Under the pieces are notes generated by a model that did not search any database, was not told where the DNA came from, and saw nothing but the letters and a program-made list of their open reading frames with translations. Shown piece after piece: positions 34,949-45,762 of a DNA stretch of 64,000 nt. The translations under genes were made by a program, and so were the position numbers. The stretch is taken from assembly GCA_030704615.1 (NCBI GenBank), contig CM060733.1, forward strand, positions 41,664,001-41,728,000, read 5' to 3'. The stretch's first letter is position 1, and each line of letters opens with the position of its first letter. Source of the DNA: Takakia lepidozioides (taxonomy: Eukaryota; Streptophyta; Takakiopsida; Takakiales; Takakiaceae).

Positions 34949-35698
34949 ATGGCTGGGGGAAATGAGGACGTAATTGAAGGGCAGATCTCCTCTCTTAGCC
35001 TGTGCACCCAAGGGGACAAGATTTATGTTTCCCAAGGAACTCAGACTGATTTGAGTGAAGAACAGTTGGACGAGTTGATTGCATACTGGGAGTCAGGCAT
35101 TAGCAGTGGACAACAAAATGCTGTAGTTGGCGTTGAGGGCCTCAATATTGCCTTGGACAGTCAGAACTCTGTTGGAGCCAGCAGTTCTGCAGCTGTAAGT
35201 GAAATACCAAAGTGGGTGAAAGCTAGGCTTGGAACACAGCCAAAGACAGCCCCGGGGACCAAGGTGTTCAGCCACAAGGCTGTGGTGTATTGGAGTAGAG
35301 GAGCAGGAGCTACACAAGTTTGTGCAATCAGACAGCGTTGCAGCCGGACACGCTCTGCACAAGGCAACCACGAGCGGGGGTTCATTAGCGAGGACAAGTT
35401 TGTTCTGTTTGAAGGAGATGCAGTCATTCGCAATGAGGATACCCGTAACCGTCTCAAAGCTTTCGAGTTGAGAGACTATCAGACCCTACCTTTGTTTTCT
35501 TTAGTGTTCAGTGAGCGGGAGATAGCAGAGTGTTGCTTTGTCTCTACCTGGCAGAAAGAGGAGGAGGGTTGGTTAGAGCGAGCTACTGTAGCTTGGGACA
35601 AGGTTAGTGGCAGGTTTCTGGACATAGATATACCTCCTACACCTTACCATCATGCAGAGCGAGGCACTTTGAGAGAAGTCTGGCAGTTGATAGCATAG
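34949..35698 (+). CDS. Unrecognised 249-residue protein upstream of the Gypsy gag region
   Basis: A single open frame starts MAGGNEDVIEGQISSLSLC and ends HHAERGTLREVWQLIA. The N-terminal part is acidic (LSEEQLDELIAYWESG), the centre is basic and the C-terminal half is well mixed and looks folded. No motif of gag, protease or known host families is visible. It lies 600 bp before the gag frame in the same orientation, so it could be an extra first ORF of that element or the remnant of something older. Length and codon mix favour a real protein over a chance frame. Confidence 0.45.
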   Translation: MAGGNEDVIEGQISSLSLCTQGDKIYVSQGTQTDLSEEQLDELIAYWESGISSGQQNAVVGVEGLNIALDSQNSVGASSSAAVSEIPKWVKARLGTQPKTAPGTKVFSHKAVVYWSRGAGATQVCAIRQRCSRTRSAQGNHERGFISEDKFVLFEGDAVIRNEDTRNRLKAFELRDYQTLPLFSLVFSEREIAECCFVSTWQKEEEGWLERATVAWDKVSGRFLDIDIPPTPYHHAERGTLREVWQLIA

Positions 35699-36315
35699 AT
35701 CAGGATTAGATCTTGCTTGGGCGGGCTTCTATTCTTCCCCTCTATCTCTGTACTATTTTCATTACCTTGTACTTGTAGTTGCCAAAGCCTCTCTTGGTGG
35801 AGGCCAGTCAGTCCGGGTTTTGGGCTGGGCTATTCTGCAGGATCAGCATTGCAGCTGGATTTTGGTGTGGGGGTGTTGATGTTTTGATTTTTTGTGTTTG
35901 GATCCCCCCCAACACCTGCATGCTTGACTGTGCGCCATGTTGGTTTTGTGTGGGCGCTTGCTTTCATAGGGATTAGGCCGGATTTGATCACCGGTCAATC
36001 CTAGAGTATGCTGTCGGTGGTGAGGCTGGAGTGATGACCAGCAAGACCACCAGTGTTTCTTCTGTGGTGAGACTGGGTTGATGACCAGCCAACCATAGGA
36101 GTTCTTGCGGTGGATGCAGGTGCAAGTGCCCTGAGCCACTGGCCCTGACCCTTAAACTGCAACAGGTGCCCACCCGTGTCACTATTAGAATTAGTACTAG
36201 AGCCTTATAGTGTCACGTGGGGGAGGTGCACATTGTTAGTGTCATCACGGAGTTACCCAAGGGTTTTGAGGGGAGTACGGCTACAGGTAGTAACAGTGAG
36301 AGTGGGTTCACAAGA
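35699..36315. other. Non-coding leader or possible LTR of the Gypsy element
   Basis: No credible frame is seen. A short imperfect repeat, GGTGAGRCTGG followed by TGATGACCAGC, occurs twice near 36020 and 36080. AACAGGTGCCCACC at about 36158 could be an LTR/primer-site junction, but there is no second LTR to confirm it. Confidence 0.35.
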
Positions 36316-36318
36316 TGA

Positions 36319-37593
36319 GGTATTCGGTTCAGACCACCTTCACCTCCACCCTCAACTACTGTAGAGTCTGACACAGACCCGGAGGCTTCATCAACAAGTG
36401 TGCAGTTTGCTTCGCCATTGTTGTGGGACGACATGGAGGAGATGTATGGAGCTACCAAGGGGCCTCGTAGGTACTCTGGAGCTGTGGGCACAATCGAGCT
36501 GGATGACTTTATCCAGGAGTTCGACAGTTGGTGTGATTTGCAACAGATGCGCAATTCACAGCTGTTCACCCCATTCATGGCGTGGAAGGGATTGTTCCAG
36601 CATTTGGAAGGCCCGCCTATGGACGATTACCACGAGTTCAGGCAAGGACATGAAGCAAAAATTGAAGAGTGGAGGATGTATTGGTCACCTGACTATGTCT
36701 CCATTACTCGGGGAACAACACGACCAGTAGCGGCATCAGCACCAATACCTCCCACGGCTAGCATTAGTAGTGGAACAGGTAATGCCAGTACTTCTGCAAA
36801 AGGTGCTAGTACTCATCCTCCCACGACTACAACACATGTGCCAAGGTTCAGCCCGGTGGTGGAGTTCTTCCAGGAGTTGTGGAGGAACTACCAAGGTGTA
36901 CGGACTGAGAAGCTGCGAAGTTTGCAAGACTTCCAGCGCAAACCCAGTGAGAGCCTGCGAGAGGCGTACAGTCGTATGAGGCGCTTGATAAGTGTGACCC
37001 AAGGGGTTACTAAAGCTCAGGCAATCTAGTTTTGGTATGGAATTTTGGACAAGGAGCTCAAGAGAAGGGTGCGAGATGCAACCCTCTTACAAGCAGCCCA
37101 ACCCACATTAGCAGATGTGTTTCTGCTGGCTGAGCGGATTGAGCTCAACATGGTGGAGGAGCAAGTTGTTACCATTGGATTTGGCAAGGACATGCTTGCA
37201 CGAGGCGCAACTGCCAGCCCACAGGCACAAGGGACTGCCCAACAACGTGGTCAGGGGGGCAAGGTTGCCCAGCCCAAGTTCCATGGAGCTTACAGGGGAC
37301 CTCAGGTGCAGAGGTCCGTGGCATCTTTTGCAGGCCAACAGCAACCAAGGGTGATATATTGGACATGTGGAGGACCCCATGTCAAGAGAGATTGCCCAGA
37401 GAGTGGCAGAAGGCCGGCACAAGCACATCCTGCACAGTTGCAGTGTGGGCATTGTGGCAAGTATGGGCATGGAGATTTCCAGTGTTATGACTTGCACCCT
37501 GAGTTGCGCCCAAAGAGGACGAGGTGGCCGGGCACGAGGTGCAGGCCAAGGGCAAGCTCAACATGGCCAAGGACGCGGAGGTCAGGGTGTTGA
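36319..37593 (+). pseudogene. Gypsy gag with CCHC zinc knuckles
   Basis: The frame is open from 36319 without an ATG. It carries a retrotransposon capsid-like helical region (FFQELWRNYQGVRTEKLRSL, then FQRKPSESLREAYSRMRRL) near 36860-36990, a TAG stop at 37027-37029, and resumes as FWYGILDKELKRRVRDA. The first knuckle reads YWTCGGPHVKRDC, so its first Cys is Tyr; the second, CGHCGKYGHGDFQC, is intact. After about 37505 this frame degrades and the protein continues in the +1 frame. Confidence 0.75.
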
Positions 37594-38761
37594 CCAAGGC
37601 ATGGCCAACCGGCTTCACCAGCTAGAGCAGAGGCTCCCTGCCATGGCTATAGCTCAAGCAGTACCGGCTCCCGGGCGGGATGGTCCACCTCCTGTTCCTG
37701 AGGGAGGAGATATGGGAGGCATGGGATTCATGTGTGGAGCAGCGCTACCACTAGAGCAGGTGGAGTCTGCTGCAGCCGTGACTCGAGGAGCATCACGAGT
37801 CCCTGAGCCACGAGGTGCAGAGGTGGAATTGGATCCACAGTGTGGGGAGGCAAGCCGTCAGGCGAGGCTTTCTCAGTCATTCACATTGGCGGAGACTGTG
37901 TCGACGCCATCCATGGCACCTAGTTCTCGCCCGACTGTTACCGAGGCGGAGGTCACTATGCCATTGGGGAGAGCTACACGTGCAGCACTGACACCTGCTA
38001 CCAAGGCTAGTGCGGCCAGTGTGTTATTGGGGGCAGCCACCTCTGTGTGTCAAGCCCCACTGTTCTCGGCAACCATGATTGCGACGCCGGGAATAAGACC
38101 AGCTGCAGTGTTCAGACTAGCAGCAACACTCTGTGAGAGTGGGGAGGTCACTTCATCTTCTACGGAGTTAGTGGAAGGTGTAGTGGCAGAGGGATCCTCG
38201 GATTTGAGGGTCAAGACTGCCACGGCTGCGCCCTGGCAAGCTGCAGCTGCCAGATTGACGGAGCTGCCAGCTAGGCCAGCCTTTGAGCGCGCCATGGTGA
38301 CACTTGGAGTTGTCTTGTTAGACAACCATGAGGGCATTTTCTCATTGAGTGGACCGACAGGCAAGAAGTACTGGCCACTTCGGGTCTTGTTGGACTCGGG
38401 AGCTCAGCCACTGATGTTGGGCAGAGCTGCTATCACAGGTTTGGGCCTCATGGAGGCGGATATGGAGCCTTGTCCTTTCCAGATACAGACATCTATGGGA
38501 GGATCAGAGCAGGCTCGGGGCATGACACGGCGTGAGTTGGCCATTAGACTGCAGCCGGATCATCCTAGAGATGGCTCAGTGATGCGAGCCAAGGCCATTG
38601 TGACAGACGCGGTCTCTTACGATGTCCTCGTTGGTGGGGCAGTGTTATACCCCATGGGCTTCACCCTGGACTTTTGGGAGGAGTCAGCATCCTACAGGCA
38701 TGGATGGCAGTCAGGGGATGGTCGTCGTGCACAGCTCCCTGTGACATTCATTGGGGGTATT
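37367..38761 (+). CDS. Gypsy pol N-terminal part: linker and aspartic protease
   Basis: This frame overlaps the end of gag in another phase and becomes meaningful from about 37505 (QRGRGGRARGAGQGQAQHGQ). A Ser/Ala/Thr-rich linker of about 250 residues precedes a retropepsin-like domain with the catalytic LLDSGAQ at about 38387-38407 and a VGGAVLYPMGFTLDFW tail. The frame reaches the CACTA insertion at 38761 and continues on its far side at 52513. The overlap with gag suggests either frameshift expression or one indel. Confidence 0.8.
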
Positions 38762-39125
38762 CACTAGTACAGAAACTGGTTTTTTTAACGGCTCTTCTCA
38801 CACATTTTGGTGTGAAAAAAGCGCAAGTTCACACCCCCCCTTGGTGGGTTAACCTAGTCCTTTGCACCACATGTGAACTTTCTTGGTCCTGTGAAAAAAA
38901 CCATCTCACACCAAACTTGCACCTGATGTGGCAGTAGGCTTAGGTGGCTCTTTTGACGGATATTTTGACGGTCGTTTTGACTGGTTAGTTCAACTACTAT
39001 TTTGACTAAGTAATCTTAATGGTCTTTCTACGGTACTTATTACACCTCGGCGCCACCATGTTTGCCACATGTATGTCAAAGGGAATGCCACGTAATAGAG
39101 TCCATCAGAATTATTAAATAAATAA
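38762..39125. repeat. CACTA left terminal and subterminal repeats
   Basis: After the terminal repeat, short words TGTGAAAAAA, CACACC and TGTGAAC occur in both orientations up to 38925, and AGGGCTCTTCTTACGG recurs at 39135. Such clustered subterminal motifs are the usual TnpA binding sites. Confidence 0.6.
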
Positions 39126-39297
39126 TAGATATTAAGGGCTCTTCTTACGGACTCTCTCACACAGATTTAACACCAGGTTCAAGTCGTGGTGTGATCGCAA
39201 TGACACTAGTGTGAATACTGTCACATCCACTGTTTTGTTCCTATTGGATGAAAAGTAAACAATTATTATTTGTTGACAAATGCCAAAATGAATAGTC

Positions 39298-39318
39298 ATA
39301 TTATTATTATTATTATTC
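39298..39318. repeat. (TTA)n microsatellite
   Basis: About six TTA/ATT triplets in a row within the CACTA left arm. Confidence 0.8.
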
Positions 39319-39725
39319 TTATAATAAATGGGATAGCACCCCAAAAGCCATTGGCTGCTTGATTTAATATGTAATATATTATTGTTTTAGAATTTTGATT
39401 TGTTTTGTTTCATTTAAACAAAAGCTTATTTAAAACATGGATAATAATTGTATTATGAACCACATTGACCAGTAGTAATGTTATTAATATTAAATATAGC
39501 AAACAACCAGCAAAATACCACATTCATGTCTACACAAGTTTAATTTGGCTTGATGTGGGAAAATGAAGTTGCCTTTGAACAAGGGGATCTTGTGATCATA
39601 CATGAGAATAGCAAGAGCATCAATTCAAAAAATATTGTTCATGTCAGAAGAGCAGTTTTGTTCACCTGTCTCAGCAACCTTCAATCCATAAAGAAAACTA
39701 AACTAAACTTGTAGCATCTTCAATA

Positions 39726-42700
39726 TCACGCGTGTTTAATAAACTTTTCAGACCATAAGGTGGCACTTCCCTGCGTGTCACCCAATGTGGTATGATTAGG
39801 GGTAACAGAGTAGTCCGGGTACGGCAACACAACCTCTGAAATCATGACCGATTTCACATGGATACGGTAATAGTTGTCTGGCACATTTGCTTTCGGAAAT
39901 CCAGCAATATATCCCACACCTGCCCTTCTTTTTGGTGCACAAGGATCAAACAATAACACCTTGTCGCCGATCTGAAACTGCAACAAAAACCAGATTCCTA
40001 TATCAGAAATGAACCCTGGAGAACAGAGACTGACAGCTTGGCACTCCTGCAAAATGCATCCTCGTTCTTCCAGCAAACACCCCAACCCTACCTATTGCAG
40101 TACTTCCAATTCTGAATTGCATTTGCCTGTCTCTATACTCCATGCTGACATGATCAAAGGTGGAACGGTGCCATACCTAGTTGATAGCAGGTTCTGCATG
40201 GTCAACATGGATGTGGTAGGACGATGTCACAAAACTACCTTTGTAGGTTGTCAATCCTGCAGCTACACAGCGATACATAGGGGGTGTATTGATCCAGCAT
40301 CAGACAAGGAAACAAAAGAGGACAAAGGAAGTACTTACACTGTGCGGATTTTGTTGGTCACCCCATGGTTCAGTTACATCCACTGTGGTTGTAGTCTGAT
40401 TGATAGCACATATTGTGCTTTCCCTGCCCATTGAACGCTTCACTGGTTTCACCATCTGCATATTGAATGACACATGATCAAAAAATGAGAATAGCACGAA
40501 TGACACACATTGTGAAGTAGCATTAACAATACAAATCCACCCACGCGCCCAAGCATTGAATCTTTTGCTCTCACCTTTCTTTGATTATGCTTTGTTGTTG
40601 CATCGGGAGGCAAAGTCGTTGGAACTCTGGCAGCAGGAAGCCCTGGTTCGGATGCCTTTGCAGATTGTTGTGATCCACTACCCATGGCTGCAGTATTGAA
40701 CAAGTAGTTGGGCTGCCCATATCTGTATGGGTGCCCTGACACATACTCAGGGATGTGTGCAGCCTTGGATACACCCTCTAACCAAGGCAGTAATTCTTTC
40801 ATAAGCCTCTTGCAGTTTGGCTGATCCCTCAACTTCCATGGATACGGGAAGATGCAATTATTTGCAGGGTTGGGTAAGCAAGTGAGTGGGGAATCGTCCA
40901 CCAGCAAAGTATTGGTTGGATTGTAATGGCTGTAGTCCTTCCAAAACTTACATAAGTTCTTGTACATGACAGTTTTAGAAGGATTGAGAGGGTCCACCAT
41001 TCCCACAGGTTGGTCACAATAGTCTTGGTGAAGCACCATCTTTGGTTGCTTCCCAGGAAACAATGCTTTCACAACTGGAAGGACATTACTCAATGACATG
41101 GAAGACCATACACCTACATCAAAAATCTGAAGGCATCGGTCCAGAAACTCCTGACACCCAGGTCTGGAGGTGACAGTGGGCTCTAGGTGTTCCCTTGTTC
41201 GTAGTCTGCTCTCACATAACAATCCATTCAAGTCAAGTATAAGGATGTGTTTCTGCCTCTCAGTTGCCGAAGGGCAATTACCAACAACTTGTACATGATT
41301 ATCATGTACAAAAGACACACCTTTCTGTGGGGCACTCTGCAAATTCATGGAGACCTCACAGGCATATTGAGAGGGTAGTACATATGCCGGAAGTGCTACT
41401 GGTGTAGGGGACAACAAAACGGATGAACACTTTGCAGTTGCCTCAACAATATGGGGGGATGGATTGAGTTCACCTTCAGACCAACCCTCCATGTCATCAT
41501 CCCCCTCCATTTCTGAAAGCCCAAACAATGAGCCTATTGTGTTTGGCTTTGGTGGCGGTGAAGAAACTGCCTTGAACAGGTTGAGTGGTGAGCCCATAAC
41601 ATGAGAAATAGTCTCATTTGTTGTGTGTGGCGCAAAGGTGGTGCATGGTGGACCTGTAGGTTCCGAATCTGGCACATTCATGCCAAGTTTAGCTGCGAGC
41701 GCAATGTTGAATGCAGCTGCTGCCTCCAGTTGGCCTTGGACTGCTTCCAAAGCTGCCTTGGAGCTGGCTTCCATCTGCACTTGTTTGTTTTCCATAGCAT
41801 CGAGGCGAGCTGCTAGTGAACCAATTCCCTGCCCCATCACATAGAACACCTCCAAAGTAACAATTCACTACACTGACTGATGAACTAGTAAGAAAACAGA
41901 ACCAAACGGCAACTAGCAATGGCATGGAAATCACGAATATGTAATTCACACCAGAATTGGTACTGAGTTTATATACCGTTGTGGCTGCACTGCCTGTACA
42001 CCCCGAGCCGTAGCCTTTGTCACTCCTGGCGCTACCGGCGATCTCCTGCAAACTTGGTGTACGTCCAGTCTCCTTCTCCTGTGATTGCAACAAACTTGCA
42101 AGTGTTAATGACTAGCATAGCACACTGCCAACAGTAAAGAATTATCTAGGATAGCGTCAATGACTCCCCCTCAATAAGAGTGCTTAGTTTCTTGCTGGCG
42201 CCCAACTCTGAGAAGGCCCCCAAGTAGTAGCAATGTGTACTAATTCAATGGTGATAGGAATAGACTCTGAGCTCCAGCCAAAAAAACCCAACACATAAAG
42301 TTTGTCAATGCAAAACAATGTGGGAACTTCCTATGTTGTAAGAGAAGTATACCAGTCGTGCTACAACACCGCTGATTCCACTGCGACCTGATCGAGATGT
42401 ATTCTTCACACATCCCCGCGCCTTGACACCATTTGCCTGAAATTTCTTGAAATCAGTGGAACCCCAACTAACAACTAGTTGTGCCCATGTCTTGTCTGGC
42501 ACATGATGGGGTTTGGGCAGCCCCACACTATAGTAATTTTTGAACAGCTTATTTCGTTGGTACTTGAGCTGCCCGCAAATTGTTTTTGTAATAGCCTTTA
42601 TGTTAAGACCAGGAGGTCCGTATTCCCAATCTGAAGCCAGGATCTCCATGATCTTTTCAATTAAGTGTAATGGTTGATCCTGAGCATACAATGACCAGTC

Positions 42701-45700
42701 CAACAAACGTTGACACTGCCCTCGCAGAGCTGTCATCCACTGGTTCCGAGCAGGACCTTCAGGGTTTCCAAGTTCATCACAAGAAATGAAAAATTTCCTC
42801 CTCCCTACAGCCACATTCTGAGCAGCCTGGTCTCTCAGATCTTTTGCAAGTGCCCTTCTTTCCCTCCTTAAAGCATTTTTGCGTTCTATAGGAGTCACAC
42901 CTGATGTCCCCCCAGGACTAAGGCTGGAATCCTGCAAGGTTTCAGCAGTACCATGCATGTTACCACCTTCACTCTGTTGGGGCTGGACTGCTGTCTCCCA
43001 CCCCACAGGATGATGCGGAGCAAATGCATCCTCGGTCTGTTTCAGAATGCCTTTCCCTTTCAGGGTATTAGGTGTACCTGGAGATGTTGGATAAAGAGGT
43101 GGCCGCGGTGCAGTGAAGCTCGAAGGTGCCGGCAGTTGTACTCCACTGTAGTTGGATCCTGAAGGTTGGTGGCCACCATACTGGACCTGCCCCTGGTGTG
43201 GTCTTGCAGGGCTGGTAGGATAGAGGGAGGAAGTAGGTTGGTTGTACATAGGCCGAGGAGGATACATACTATGGGGATGCATTCCATAATGGTGGTAAAT
43301 GGAATACCCACCTTGACTAGGATCATGCATTGGAGCGCCTGCAGGTGGAGCAAAAGAATTGTAATTCTGGCACTGAGAATCATTGTTTGGAGGTTGATAG
43401 TGAGGATACGGCATGTGCCCATGCAGATTATACCCTGACATGGCAGGATACTGTGGGTACATAAGCGGATACGAGGGAGGAGCCGATACTGGTGGATACA
43501 AGGGAGCTGGAACGTCAGTCTGTGGAGTGGGCGGGGCTGGTTTTTCGTAAGGGGGAACAACCGCGCCACTCATCACAGCAGTTGGCGCAATAGTTGGTGC
43601 ACACTTTGCTGGAGTAAGAGACTTATGCTCGTTCGCATCCTTCCCTGCAATTCCCTTCCTTTTTTTGACTGAACTCTGCACACATTGCTCAACAGAAACA
43701 TGTGAAACAATACGACCATACTACTAGGGATGGCAAACCACGTGGGTAAGCCAAGCCCAAAGGCCTATGCAAGAAGACCCTGTCAGTCAGACCTATGGTA
43801 CAGTCAGCTGAATCGCATGCCTCATACCAGCGACCCTATGATAAATACCTGAATATTAGGAAGGAAGAACTCACCCTGCTAGATGAATCTGACGTGGAGG
43901 CTGAAGTGTCTAAGGCCATGTCAAAAGCATGAAGAATGTCCGAACAAAACAATGTTAGGCATAAACTTCCCTGAACTCGTTTCCAGTTTGTGACATGGGT
44001 GAGGACTTTGAGGATGATCTGAAGGGCAGACCTACCCTTGGCACTAGACTGAAAATTTAACCTCCGGATGGGGAGTCTACCTTTGAACAATAAACAGATG
44101 CAGAGAGGAAAGGGAGATTGTCGATGCTCACTGGTGTGGGTGGCCTGAAGACAATGTCCATTTTGTGATACAAGTCTGGGGTATTCTCATCAGAGAGCGA
44201 CCCTCTTCAGGACCATCAAGAACATAGTCCCTGCACCTCTGTTCACCAACTATCAATATCTCAAGGCTGAGTCTAAAGCGGTGGGCCCTGTTGGGGTCTC
44301 ATTGCTTGGTAGCCCACATACAACAAAACTGATGAACGTGTGAAGGGCTTTCTAAAAGGAATCTGGAAAGCCTGAACTAATGTTTATAACACGGTAAGTC
44401 CTACTAATGGAGTGAGCCCCTCATTCTAATGGCAGACAGTTAATTAACTGTCTAGAAGATCTTCAGCTTTTCACCTTGAATATCAGGACAAGAGGTGACC
44501 AAGTGCAGTGGACTCGTGAGAAATCCCAAACTGGGGAACGCTCCATTGTGGATTATATCATAATGGACAAAAATTTGTTCCCCAAGTGTGCGAATGTGTT
44601 GATCGACAGAACTGATATTGCTACCTCTGACCAGTTCCTGGTTTGGAATGAGATCAAAAGGTGTTTTCCCAACACCAAGAGATATGTGAAACATTCGATT
44701 CGGAAGTGGCGCATAGAAAAACTTCATAATGAGGAGGTCAAGGTTGAGTATGTCCAGGCCTTGCAAGAGGCTCTCCCTCTCGATGCAATCGCTCCAAGAA
44801 CTTCAGTCTCGCTCTGATAACGCAAGAAATGAAGTCGAAAGAGCAGGGGACTCTTGGGAGAGTTTCGTTTCCTCCGTGGTTGACAAGATCATTGGGATGA
44901 AACTAATTGTCTGTGCTAGAGCTGTTAATTGGTGGACCAATGAGATTAAACTCAAGATAGCTGAGAGACGAGCCCTCTATAAAGAGTGCTGCAATTTGGA
45001 AACCAACAGAGAATTGTGGGCGAGGTACTACCAGCTCCGTAAAGATATCAATCAGCTTGTTAGGTCTCAGAACCCTAAATTATACTGGGACAAGTTATAT
45101 AGTGTTTGAAACTCGGAACTTTGGTGCAGATCGCAAACCTGCTGATGGGTTGGGGAGTTTGCAGGGTGCTTTGCGCGCTTTCTCTTTGTTGGGGCTTCTT
45201 TCATCGTTTCCATCTCTGACTCCGAGCTGGTCTCATTCAAGTCTTCATGTGCGGCATAATCTTGGTCTCGCTGCAATTCTTGCTCTCGTGCCTCCTCTGT
45301 GTCTGACTCCGCTACCACCTGCGCTTCCTCCTCTTGCTCTACCTCTTTCTCCCGTTGTGACATTGCAGAGTGCAGGAGTTGAACTCTGTGACTTCGGCGA
45401 GGAGGACCTGTGTGTTTGAGGATTTCCTCAACGAGGCGTTTAGGGCGACTCAATCTCGCTTCGACGCTGCAAAGAAGAAGAAGAAAGACAATGTCAGCAG
45501 CAGCAAAACCCTAACATATCCTCTCTGCAGGTTTGGAGCTTTTAATGCGGTTTCATGGCTAGGGCTAGGTAGGGCATATGAAAAAACGCAAGTTCGGACC
45601 TCTTTGCAATGTCGTAGATCTTCAGTCGTGCGAAGAATGCCTTGTTCTCCGCTTGACGCTTTGCTCGTTCTACCTCCCTCGCTGTAGGCTTGCGCCCTGG

Positions 45701-45733
45701 TGTAACTTCTGGACACTCTATGTCTGTCTCCAT
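39726..45733 (-). CDS. CACTA TnpA-like protein fused to a NIF/FCP1-like HAD phosphatase domain
   Basis: The gene is read on the minus strand. Supported exons: 45733 to about 45595 (METDIECPEV; REVERAKRQAENK); about 45476-45118, an acidic region after SRPKRLVEEIL; 43681-42353, a Pro/Tyr-rich stretch then the DNA-binding domain (TWAQLVVSWGSTDFKKFQANG); 42078-41977 (KETGRTPSLQEI); 41849-40575; 40455-40339; and 39977-39726 (VGYIAGFPKANVPDNYYRIH). The large exon 41849-40575 encodes a coiled coil (LAARLDAMENKQVQ) followed in the same frame by a HAD domain: ILDLNGLL near 41230, VGVWSSMS near 41100, and TLLVDDSPLTCLPNPANN near 40900. The second Asp of the usual DxD is Asn, as in the plant LDLNGLL subfamily. 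Exon borders are inferred; a LINE fragment sits in one intron. Confidence 0.65.
43720..45112 (+). mobile_element. LINE fragment inside an intron of the TnpA-like gene
   Basis: On the plus strand, decayed frames give WTREKSQTGERSIVDYIIMD and TSDQFLVWNEIK, the end of a LINE endonuclease domain, then RAVNWWTNEIKLKIAERRALYK and YYQLRKDINQLVRS, the linker before the RT. A leading piece near 43740-43930 looks like a nucleic-acid-binding ORF1 tail. The RT itself is missing, so the copy is truncated at both ends. Confidence 0.65.
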
Positions 45734-45762
45734 TTCCTGACGAGTCTCACTCAGTCGCCAAG

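Noticed and set aside
38674-38937. Separate small gene at the protease end
   Set aside because: It runs across the CACTA terminus in a different frame from the protease and has no family features.
45450-45733. LINE or host gene overlapping the two CACTA starts
   Set aside because: The plus-strand frames here are antisense to the first exons of the TnpA-like gene and have no domain.
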